Origin: Acidobacteriota bacterium
GTDB lineage: Bacteria; Acidobacteriota; Vicinamibacteria; Vicinamibacterales; UBA2999
Length of the DNA: 64,000 bases
Direction: 5' to 3'
Assembly (NCBI GenBank): GCA_021730945.1
Contig: JAKFYH010000022.1
Location: 62,001 to 126,000, forward strand
A program made the position numbers and the translations under genes. Below, piece after piece: positions 26,121 through 33,640 of the stretch; the stretch's first letter is position 1, and each line of letters begins with the position of its first letter. The notes under the pieces were generated by a model. The model made no database searches. It worked only from the letters and a program-made list of their open reading frames with translations, and was not told the origin of the DNA.

Positions 26121-26794
26121 TGGAGAAGATGCCCTTCCAACCCGAACAGGAACGGACGACAACCATGGTTGGTGTCTTCTCGACCACCACGACCACGGTC
26201 ACCACGAGTGACTGGAAGGCCGGCCTGCCGGTACTCACCGGTGCCGGCTTCACGCTGCGCGAACTGCGCCTCGAAGATGCGGCCTCGCTGCTGGCGATGC
26301 TGACCACCGAGGAAGTCTCGCGCTTCATCTCGCCGCCTCCGACCACGGTCGAAGGCTTCGAGCGCTTCATCACCTGGGCCAACCGCGAACGCCAGGCTGG
26401 CAACTACGCCTGCTTCGCGGTGGTGCCCACCGGAATGTCGGTTGCCGTCGGCATCTTCCAGCTGCGGTCGCTGGAGCAGGGTTTCGGCACCGCCGAATGG
26501 GGCTTCGCTCTCGGGTCGCAGTTCTGGGGCACCGGCGTGTTCATTGAAGGCGCCCGCCTCGTCCTCGACTTCGCGTTTGATTGCGTCGGGGCGCGACGGC
26601 TTGAAGCGCGCGCCTGCGTCGCCAACGGGCGCGGCAACGGCGCCCTCAGCAAGCTCGGCGCCGTGAAGGAAGCGGTGCTGCGCCGCTCGTTCCAGCGGCA
26701 CGGCCAGTATCACGACCAGGTGTTGTGGGGCATTCTCGCGGAGGACTGGCGCTTGCAGCGCCGGTCGCTCCAGTTCGCCACCGTGGTGCACTAA
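26120..26794 (+). CDS. GNAT acetyltransferase coupled to the NIVWG subtilase (copy 2)
   Basis: 224 aa with the same gene start as copy 1: a TAATG overlap, MEKMPFQPE, a Thr-rich leader and a GNAT domain. By eye about 88% of residues match copy 1, and the 38 bp around the protease/GNAT junction are identical between copies. The subtilases next to them are far more different. Active-site-like features (AEWGFALGSQFWGTG; GRGNGALSKLGA) are unchanged. One Thr-to-Cys and one Ala-to-Cys change (FDCVGARRLEARACV) distinguish this copy. A cytoplasmic enzyme with an unknown acceptor. Confidence 0.88.
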   Translation: MEKMPFQPEQERTTTMVGVFSTTTTTVTTSDWKAGLPVLTGAGFTLRELRLEDAASLLAMLTTEEVSRFISPPPTTVEGFERFITWANRERQAGNYACFAVVPTGMSVAVGIFQLRSLEQGFGTAEWGFALGSQFWGTGVFIEGARLVLDFAFDCVGARRLEARACVANGRGNGALSKLGAVKEAVLRRSFQRHGQYHDQVLWGILAEDWRLQRRSLQFATVVH

Positions 26795-26821
26795 GCCGCT
26801 CAACGTCTCGACTCGACCTCA

Positions 26822-26856
26822 GGCCCGGGCATTCCATGAATGTCCGGGCCGTTTCC
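26822..26856 (+). terminator. Hairpin terminator after cassette 2
   Basis: 13-bp stem GGCCCGGGCATTC / GAATGTCCGGGCC (one G-T pair) with a CAT loop, followed by a weak GTTTCC tract. The outer stem resembles the terminator of cassette 1, so it was probably duplicated with it. Confidence 0.75.
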
Positions 26857-26871
26857 TGTACGCTGGTGATC

Positions 26872-27861
26872 GTGACGTGGCGGACCATTGCGATTGATCG
26901 GGGCGACGTCGGCGTCCGGGTCGACCTTGTCCTGAAGCGGCACTTGCGCGATGAGCCCTCGCTCTCGCGCAACCGCATCCAGAAGCTGATCGACGGCGGC
27001 GATGTGCTGGTGAACGGCACGCTGCCGGGGCGCGCGGCCTGGCGAGTGCAAGCGGGTGATGAGCTGCGCGTCCGCATCGCGCAGCCACGGCCTCGGACCC
27101 GGCCGGCCGCGCAGGCGATGGATTTGGACGTCCTCTATGAGGACGATGACTTGCTGGCCCTCAACAAGCCGGCCGGTCTGGTGGTGCATCCTTCGTACAA
27201 GAACGCGGACGGCACGCTGATGAACGGGGTGCTGGAACTCGCGAAGGCCTGGCCGGCGGGCTCGCGACCCGGACTGCTCGGCCGCCTCGACAAGCTGACC
27301 TCGGGCGTGGTGGTGATCGCGAAGCGCCCGGCCGTGCATGCTGCGTTGCAGCGGGCCATGGATGCGAGGCAAATCGACAAGGTCTACGCGGCCATCGTCT
27401 GGGGCCGGCCATCGCCGGTTCGCGGCACCATCGACCTGGCTCTCGATCGCGACCCATGGGATCGGCGCCGCATCACCGTCACCGACCGTGGCGGCCAGCC
27501 GGCGGTAACGAAGTACGAGCGACTGGCGACCTCCTCGGATTTCTCGCTGGTGCGCTGCCGGCTGATCACCGGCCGCACCCATCAGATTCGCGTCCACCTG
27601 TCAGCGCGTGGGTGGCCGATTGTCGGCGATGCCGTTTATGGCCGGAAGCGGAAACCCGCCGACGCGGAAAGCGTCGCGGCGGCGGCCAACGCATTTGACC
27701 GGCAGGCGCTCCATGCCTGGCGGCTGTCGCTGCGCCATCCGGCAAGCAACGTCTCGCTCGAAATCGTGGCGCCCCTGCCCAAGGACATGAGGCAGCTGGC
27801 GGCTGCCCTCGGTCTGCCGGCGGACACGCTCGCGCCAGGCACGGCCGCGGTTCGCACGTAA
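26872..27861 (+). CDS. RluA-family pseudouridine synthase
   Basis: About 329 aa. The start is ambiguous: GTG 26872 or GTG 26866; an in-frame ATG at 26836 lies inside the preceding terminator stem and is unlikely. An S4 RNA-binding domain comes first (LSRNRIQKLIDGGDVLVNG), then the catalytic domain with GLLGRLDKLTSGVVVIAK, where the Asp of RLD is the catalytic residue. RTHQIRVHLSARGWPIVGD is the usual family end motif. RluC/RluD-type enzymes isomerise uridines in 23S rRNA; the exact site cannot be read from sequence. Confidence 0.92.
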   Translation: MTWRTIAIDRGDVGVRVDLVLKRHLRDEPSLSRNRIQKLIDGGDVLVNGTLPGRAAWRVQAGDELRVRIAQPRPRTRPAAQAMDLDVLYEDDDLLALNKPAGLVVHPSYKNADGTLMNGVLELAKAWPAGSRPGLLGRLDKLTSGVVVIAKRPAVHAALQRAMDARQIDKVYAAIVWGRPSPVRGTIDLALDRDPWDRRRITVTDRGGQPAVTKYERLATSSDFSLVRCRLITGRTHQIRVHLSARGWPIVGDAVYGRKRKPADAESVAAAANAFDRQALHAWRLSLRHPASNVSLEIVAPLPKDMRQLAAALGLPADTLAPGTAAVRT

Positions 27862-27883
27862 TGCGATAATCGCGGATCAAATC

Positions 27884-28939
27884 ATGACTGTGACGACAAC
27901 CGCCCGCGTGCGTGCCGCACTGTCGGCGCAACCCCGGCTGCCGCTGGCCGAGCTGCCCACTCCCATTCACGATGCGGTGCGCCTGCGCGAGGCCCTGGGC
28001 GGCCCGGCACGCTGTCCGCGGATCCTGATCAAGCGCGACGACCTGACGGCGCTGGGCCTGGGTGGTAACAAGGCCCGCAAACTCGAGTACCTGGTCGCCG
28101 ATGCGAAAGCCCAGGGAGCGACCACGCTCATCACCACCGGTGCGGTGCAATCCAATCACGCACGCATGACGGCGGCCGCGGCCGCCGTGGCCGGTATGCG
28201 GTGCGTGCTGGTGCTGACCGCCGCCACTGACCACCCGGAGCTGGCCGGCAACCTGCTCCTCGACCGACTGTTTGGCGCGGGCGTCCGGCTGGTGCCGGCG
28301 ATCGATCCCATGCTGGCGGTGGGACAAGACGAGGCGATCGTGGCCGCGGTGGTAGCGGAGGAAGAAGCCGCTGGGCGCGTGCCGTACGTGATTCCGGTCG
28401 GCGGATCGAGCGGCGTCGGCGTCCTCGGCTATGTCAGCGGCACGGCCGAACTGGTGGAACAGCTCGCGGAGATGGGCGTCAGCCCGGCGCGTTTGTACTA
28501 CGCCAGCGGATCGCGCGGCACCCAGGCCGGACTGACTCTCGGCGCGAAACTCTGCGGGGCCTCCTACCAACTGGCCGGAATCGCCGTGAGTGCCGGCGAG
28601 CCGGAGAAGATTGAGCGGGCCAGGCGCATCGCGAACGAGGCGGCCGCCAGGCTCCGGTTGCCCGAGCGGCTGGACCTGCCCGACCTGATCACGGACCAGT
28701 CGTTCATTGGCGACGGGTATGGCATCCCGACCACGGGCGGTCGCGAGGCGATCGCGCTGCTGGCGAGAACCGAGGCGATTCTGCTGGACCCCTGCTATAC
28801 GTCGAAGGGCATGGCCGCGTTGATCGCGCACGTACGGGGCGGCGAGGTAAGTCCAGCCGACACCGTGATGTTTCTGCACACCGGCGGCATTCCGGCACTG
28901 TTCACGAGCAGCTTCGCCGGGACGATCGAGCCGGCATAG
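27884..28939 (+). CDS. D-cysteine desulfhydrase / ACC deaminase family PLP enzyme
   Basis: 351 aa. The PLP Lys is in GLGGNKARKLEYL (about residue 64), followed by TTGAVQSNHARMTAAAAA. The phosphate-cup region is YASGSRGTQAGLTLGAKL, and DPCYTSKGMAAL and FLHTGGIPALF are typical of the ACC-deaminase/D-cysteine desulfhydrase family. D-cysteine desulfhydrase releases pyruvate, sulfide and ammonia; ACC deaminase releases 2-oxobutyrate. ACC deaminase needs specific residues I cannot verify, so the D-cysteine assignment is more likely. GATAAT (27865-27870) is centred in a GCGATAATCGC palindrome 13 nt before the ATG. Confidence 0.85.
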   Translation: MTVTTTARVRAALSAQPRLPLAELPTPIHDAVRLREALGGPARCPRILIKRDDLTALGLGGNKARKLEYLVADAKAQGATTLITTGAVQSNHARMTAAAAAVAGMRCVLVLTAATDHPELAGNLLLDRLFGAGVRLVPAIDPMLAVGQDEAIVAAVVAEEEAAGRVPYVIPVGGSSGVGVLGYVSGTAELVEQLAEMGVSPARLYYASGSRGTQAGLTLGAKLCGASYQLAGIAVSAGEPEKIERARRIANEAAARLRLPERLDLPDLITDQSFIGDGYGIPTTGGREAIALLARTEAILLDPCYTSKGMAALIAHVRGGEVSPADTVMFLHTGGIPALFTSSFAGTIEPA

Positions 28940-28997
28940 CGCGCTGGCCGGGGCTGCCCCAGGCAAAGGTCGATACGTGCGGGTAATCCGCGACAGC

Positions 28998-29003
28998 TAT
29001 AAT
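28998..29003 (+). promoter_or_regulatory. -10 box of the first DUF5916 gene
   Basis: A perfect TATAAT ends 10 nt before ATG 29014, leaving room for only about a 3-nt leader. No ribosome-binding site precedes the ATG. Confidence 0.55.
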
Positions 29004-29013
29004 CAGCAGCTTC

Positions 29014-31308
29014 ATGCGTCGGCTTTTGATACTTGTATTTACATGTCTTCTTGCCGCGTCGACCGCCCAGGCACAGCAGGCGCTGGATGATCGCATTGAT
29101 GGTCCGGCGGCACCGGTCGCGCCTGAGGTCGTCAACCGCGACGCTCAGGGGCACGCCACCATCCGCACCGTCCGCCTGCCCTCGCCACTGTCGTTCGACG
29201 GCAGCCTGAGCGAGGCGTTTTACACCGACATCAGGCCGGTCAGTGACTTCGTCCAGCAGGAGCCGTTTGAAGGCCAGGCGGCCACCGAGAGAACGGACGT
29301 GTGGGTGTTTTTCGACGATCAGTTCGTCTACGTCAGCGCCCGCATGTTCGAGACCGACTCGAGCCGCCGCGTCACCAGCGACATGCGCCGCGACTCGAGC
29401 AACCTGTTCAACAACGACCACTTCGCGGTCATGTTTGACACGTTCTACGATCACCGCAACGGCTATTTCTTTTATGCCAATGCCATGGGCGGCATGGTCG
29501 ATGCGCAGTTGACCAACGAGCAACCCAATAACAACTGGAACGGCCTCTGGGATGTGCGAACCGCGCAGTTTGATGGCGGCTGGACGGCGGAGTTCCGGTT
29601 TCCGTTTCGCTCGCTGCGCTTCAAGGAAAGTGGACGGCTGTGGGGCGTCAACTTCCGGCGCGTGGTGCGGTGGAAGAACGAGCACTCATTCCTGACGCCG
29701 ATCCCCCAGTCGTACGGCCGCCGCGGCCTGACCAAAATCTCATCGGCCGGGACGCTGGTTGGTCTCGAGTCGCCGCAGAAGCTGCGCAATCTCGATGTCA
29801 AGCCCTACGCGCTGGGCTCGACGCTGACCAACCGGCGTGCCAATCCGCCGATCAACAACGACGGCCGCGCCGAGTTCGGTGTCGACGCGAAATGGGGCAT
29901 CACCCAGTCGGTGATCACCGACTTCACTTACAACACCGACTTCGCCCAGGTCGAAGATGACGAAGCGCAAGTCAACCTGACGCGTTTCAGCGTGCAGTTT
30001 CCGGAGAAGCGGGAGTTCTTCCTCGAAGGCCAGGACGTCTTCAACTTTGCCGGCGGCGGATCCCAGCAGGGCGGCAGCGGCATTCCACAGGCCACGCAGC
30101 AGAACCCGCCCAACAATGCGCCGGTGCTGTTCTTCAGCCGCCGCATCGGGTTGCAGAACGGCGAGGCGGTGCCGATCGTTGCCGGCGGGCGGCTGATTGG
30201 CAAGAGCAAGGGCTATCAAGTCGGGGCGCTGCACATGCGGACCGGTGAGGTGGCCGGCGTGGCTGCGGCCACTGACTACTCGGTCTTCCGCGTCAACCGC
30301 GACATCCTCAGCCGCAGCCGCATTGGCGTGATTGCCACCCGCCGCGGTCCCGGCGCGGGCGGGGGCTACGAGAACTACGCTTACGGCGCCGACGCCAACT
30401 TTAATTTCGGCACCAATATGAACGTGTCGGGCTATGTGGCGCAAACCGGCTCCACCAATGAACCGTCGCCCGAAGGGGCGTCGAGCGAGTTGAGCTATCG
30501 CGGCGCCATCAACTGGAATGCGGACCGCACCGGCTTTCGGCTGGAACACAACTTTGTCGGCGATCGGTTCAATCCCGAGATCGGCTTCCTGCGGCGGTCG
30601 GCGTTTGCCCGCACGTTCGGCTCGGCCCGCTACAGTCCCCGTCCGGTCGGCTGGCGCAACATCCGCAAGGTGTTCTACGAGGCCAGCTACGACTACTACG
30701 AGGATGCCAACCACGACCCGGAGTCGCGCGAGGCGCAGGGTGCCGTGCGGATGGAGTTCACCAACAGCGACCAGTGGGCATTCGAGTTCTCGCGGATGTT
30801 CGAGAAGCTGGACGCCGGATTTTCGCCGACCCCCGGCCTGGCCGTGCCGGACGGCGCCTACGAATTCAATCAGGCCCGGTTTCTCTATACGTTTTCGCCG
30901 GCCCGGCGGGTTTCGGGAACCCTGCAGATGACCTACGGCGGCTTCTACGGTGGCACGCTGCGAGAATGGACGTGGCGGGGCCGGGCGGAGTTTGGCCCCC
31001 GGTTCCTGATGGAGCCGACCGTGTCGCTCAACTACTTCACGACGCCCTACGGCGACGGCGACAGCCACCTGGTCAGCTCGCGGCTGACCTATTCGATTAC
31101 CCCGCGCATGTTCGCCTCGGCCTTGATTCAGTACCAGTCGTCCACCGACACGGTCAGTACCAACGCCCGCTTCCGCTGGGAGTACCAACCCGGCAGCGAA
31201 CTGTTCGTTGTCTACAGCGATGGCCGGACGACGCTCGGTGATGGGTTCCTGCCGCCAGTTGAGAATAGGAGCCTGGTCGTCAAGGTGACGCGGTTGCTGC
31301 GGTGGTGA
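29014..31308 (+). CDS. DUF5916 outer-membrane protein with CBM9-like domain (paralogue A)
   Basis: 764 aa. Signal peptide LLILVFTCLLAASTAQAQ. Residues about 50-215 are a carbohydrate-binding family 9-like domain (LSFDGSLSEAFYTDIRPVSDF, TDVWVFFDDQFVYVSARM, WTAEFRFPFRSLRF). From about 230 is DUF5916, predicted to be a large beta-barrel (DFTYNTDFAQVEDDEAQVNL, FPEKREFFLEGQDVFNF, RRIGLQNGEAVPIVAGGRL, SELFVVYSDGR). The Gly/Gln/Asn-rich loop (about 347-370) differs from paralogue B. The role of DUF5916 is unknown; such proteins are common in Bacteroidota and Acidobacteriota envelopes. It overlaps the start of paralogue B. Confidence 0.88.
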   Translation: MRRLLILVFTCLLAASTAQAQQALDDRIDGPAAPVAPEVVNRDAQGHATIRTVRLPSPLSFDGSLSEAFYTDIRPVSDFVQQEPFEGQAATERTDVWVFFDDQFVYVSARMFETDSSRRVTSDMRRDSSNLFNNDHFAVMFDTFYDHRNGYFFYANAMGGMVDAQLTNEQPNNNWNGLWDVRTAQFDGGWTAEFRFPFRSLRFKESGRLWGVNFRRVVRWKNEHSFLTPIPQSYGRRGLTKISSAGTLVGLESPQKLRNLDVKPYALGSTLTNRRANPPINNDGRAEFGVDAKWGITQSVITDFTYNTDFAQVEDDEAQVNLTRFSVQFPEKREFFLEGQDVFNFAGGGSQQGGSGIPQATQQNPPNNAPVLFFSRRIGLQNGEAVPIVAGGRLIGKSKGYQVGALHMRTGEVAGVAAATDYSVFRVNRDILSRSRIGVIATRRGPGAGGGYENYAYGADANFNFGTNMNVSGYVAQTGSTNEPSPEGASSELSYRGAINWNADRTGFRLEHNFVGDRFNPEIGFLRRSAFARTFGSARYSPRPVGWRNIRKVFYEASYDYYEDANHDPESREAQGAVRMEFTNSDQWAFEFSRMFEKLDAGFSPTPGLAVPDGAYEFNQARFLYTFSPARRVSGTLQMTYGGFYGGTLREWTWRGRAEFGPRFLMEPTVSLNYFTTPYGDGDSHLVSSRLTYSITPRMFASALIQYQSSTDTVSTNARFRWEYQPGSELFVVYSDGRTTLGDGFLPPVENRSLVVKVTRLLRW

Positions 31309-33581
31309 CGAGGGCGAGGGTCGTGGCTTTCGCCGTGCTGATACGGCTGTCGGCACCGGCGCCGGCCGCGGCCCAGGACGTACCGGTGCCGCCCGAAGTC
31401 GTGACCCGCGACGCCCAGGGGCACGCCGTGCTTCGCACCACCCGCCTGAACGCGCCGATGACGTTCGATGGGCGGCTCGACGAGGCGTTCTACACGTCGG
31501 TGAAGCCCGCCAGTGACTTTCTTCAGCAGGAACCGATCGAAGGCGCGCCGGCGAGCGACAAGACCGACTTCTGGATCTTCTTTGACGACAAGAACCTCTA
31601 TGTCGGCGCCCGCATGTGGGAGACCCATCCCGATCGCCGGGTCACCAGCGACATGCGCCGTGACGCCAGCAACATGTACAACAACGACCACGTCGCGGTC
31701 TTGTTCGACACCTTCGACGATCGGCGTAACGGCTTTGGTTTCTCCTCCAACGCCCAGGGCGGGATGTTCGACTGGCAGGTCACCAACGAGCAGCCCAGTA
31801 ACAACTGGAACGGGCTCTGGGAAGTAAAGACCGCCAACTTCGAGCAGGGCTGGACTGTTGAGTTCGTGATCCCGTTCCGGTCGATGCGCTTCAAGGAAGG
31901 CAGCCAGCAATGGGGCGTCAACGTGCGCCGCATGGTGCGCTGGCGCAACGAACTCACCTTCCTGTCGCAGGTGCCGGTCTCGTGGGGCCGGCGTGGGTTG
32001 TCGAAGGTATCGTCGGTCGGCACGCTGGTTGGACTTCAGTCGCCGACCAGATTGCGCAACCTCGACGTCAAGCCGTACGCCCTCGGCTCGACTGCCACCA
32101 ACCATCGCGCGACGCCGGCCTTCTCGAACCGCGGCGCCGGCGAGTTCGGGGTGGACGCCAAGTGGGGCATCACCCAGTCGATCGTCACCGACCTCACCTA
32201 CAACACCGACTTCGCGCAGGTCGAGGATGACGAAGCGCAGGTCAACCTCACCCGCTTCAGCGTGTTGTTCCCCGAAAAGCGCGACTTCTTCCTCGAGGGA
32301 CAGGACGTCTTCAACTTCGCCGGCGCCGGCGCCAACCAGGGCGGCGGTGGACAGGGGCCGACCGCGGTTCCAGGAGGCGGCGGGGGCGGGGGCAGCAGCA
32401 ACGTCACGCCGATCGTGTTCTTCAGCCGGCGGATCGGGCTGCAGAACGGCGAGGTCATTCCGATCCTGGGCGGCGCCAGGATGCTCGGCCGCGGCAACGG
32501 CTTCCAGGTCGGCGCCCTGCAAATGCGAACTGAAGCCGGCGAGACCGCCGGCGCGACCGCCGCAAATTTTTCAGTGTTGCGGGTCAATCGCGACATCCTC
32601 AAGCGCAGCCGCGTTGGCATGATCGCCACCCGGCGAGGCTCAGGTGCAACTGGGGTCGACAGCTACGCTTACGGCGTCGACAGCACGTTTAACCCGCTCG
32701 AACAACTCGCCATCAACACCTACTGGGCCGGCGCGTCAGCGGACACCGGTTCAATGAACCAGCGCAGCAGCTACCGGGCCAACGTCAACTGGAACGCCGA
32801 CTTGACCGGCCTCCAGCTTGAGCACATGTTCCTCGGTGATCAGTTCAACCCCGAGATCGGCTTCGTCCGGCGATCGGCATTCCGCCGCACCTACGGCCAG
32901 GCCCGGCTCAGCCCTCGGCCCGCCCGCTGGCAGACGGTGCGGAAGCTCTACTACGAAGGCAGCTACGACTATTTCGAGGATCGCGACGGCCGCCCCGAAT
33001 CGCGCGAGGCGCAGGCAGCCGCGCGCATGGAATTGTCAAACGGCGACCAGTGGGCCACCGAGGTCTCACGGGTGTTCGAGCGCCTTGCAACGCCGTTCCA
33101 GGTCACGCCGGGTGTGGTGGTGCCGGCCGGCTCGTACGACTTTCAACAGGCCAAGCTGCTTTTCACCAGCTCGCCACAGCGGCCGGTTTCGGGCACGCTG
33201 ACCCTCAACTACGGCGGCTTCTACGGCGGCACGCTCCGGGAGCTGACCTGGCGCGGCCGCGTCGAGTTCGGGCCGCGCTTCTACGCCGAACCGACGATCT
33301 CGCTGAACCGGTTCGAGACGCCGCACGGCGATGGCGATGCCAATATCGTCAGCTCCCGCCTCACCTACACGCTGACGCCACGCATGTTCGCCTCGGCCCT
33401 CGTGCAGTTCCAGTCCGCCACCAGTTCGGTCAGTACCAACGCCAGGTTTCGCTGGGAGTACCAGCCCGGCAGCGAACTGTTCGTGGTCTACAGCGACGGC
33501 AGAAACACCACAGGCCCCGGTTTCCCTGAGTTGGACAACCGGAGCCTGGTGGTGAAGATCACGAAATTGTTCAGGTTCTAA
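31305..33581 (+). CDS. DUF5916 outer-membrane protein with CBM9-like domain (paralogue B)
   Basis: 758 aa, reading GTG at 31305, which overlaps the TGA of paralogue A (GTGA); GTG 31302 is possible. The signal peptide is weak (VVAFAVLIRLSAPAPAAAQ). The domain order equals A: MTFDGRLDEAFYTSVKPASDF, TDFWIFFDDKNLYVGARM, then the DUF5916 barrel with DLTYNTDFAQVEDDEAQVNL and RRIGLQNGEVIPILGGARM. A Gly-rich loop (GGGGGGGSSN) sits where A has a Gln/Asn-rich one. Tandem duplication is evident. Co-translation suggests the two proteins may work together or as variants exposing different surface loops (inference). Confidence 0.87.
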   Translation: MTRARVVAFAVLIRLSAPAPAAAQDVPVPPEVVTRDAQGHAVLRTTRLNAPMTFDGRLDEAFYTSVKPASDFLQQEPIEGAPASDKTDFWIFFDDKNLYVGARMWETHPDRRVTSDMRRDASNMYNNDHVAVLFDTFDDRRNGFGFSSNAQGGMFDWQVTNEQPSNNWNGLWEVKTANFEQGWTVEFVIPFRSMRFKEGSQQWGVNVRRMVRWRNELTFLSQVPVSWGRRGLSKVSSVGTLVGLQSPTRLRNLDVKPYALGSTATNHRATPAFSNRGAGEFGVDAKWGITQSIVTDLTYNTDFAQVEDDEAQVNLTRFSVLFPEKRDFFLEGQDVFNFAGAGANQGGGGQGPTAVPGGGGGGGSSNVTPIVFFSRRIGLQNGEVIPILGGARMLGRGNGFQVGALQMRTEAGETAGATAANFSVLRVNRDILKRSRVGMIATRRGSGATGVDSYAYGVDSTFNPLEQLAINTYWAGASADTGSMNQRSSYRANVNWNADLTGLQLEHMFLGDQFNPEIGFVRRSAFRRTYGQARLSPRPARWQTVRKLYYEGSYDYFEDRDGRPESREAQAAARMELSNGDQWATEVSRVFERLATPFQVTPGVVVPAGSYDFQQAKLLFTSSPQRPVSGTLTLNYGGFYGGTLRELTWRGRVEFGPRFYAEPTISLNRFETPHGDGDANIVSSRLTYTLTPRMFASALVQFQSATSSVSTNARFRWEYQPGSELFVVYSDGRNTTGPGFPELDNRSLVVKITKLFRF

Positions 33582-33598
33582 CCTACGAGGCCCCGCGA

Positions 33599-33637
33599 GC
33601 GCCGAAGGCGCGAGCCCAATGCGGGCCGAAGGCCCGC
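33599..33637. repeat. Two tandem GC palindromes between convergent genes
   Basis: GCGCC-gaa-GGCGC (33599-33611) and GCGGGCC-gaa-GGCCCGC (33621-33637), both with a GAA loop. They fill the space between the stops of the DUF5916 gene and pruA. They may act as a bidirectional terminator or be REP-like elements; no T tract is seen. Confidence 0.6.
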
Positions 33638-33640
33638 GCC

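Noticed and set aside
22449-26803. Antisense frames with repeated LPQTMLS, resembling sortase-like LPxT motifs
   Set aside because: They are the reverse strand of the NIVWG repeats; the plus strand encodes intact subtilases and coupled GNAT genes.
26836-26871. ATG 26836 as start of the pseudouridine synthase
   Set aside because: It lies inside the terminator stem of cassette 2; GTG 26866/26872 gives the usual N-terminus.
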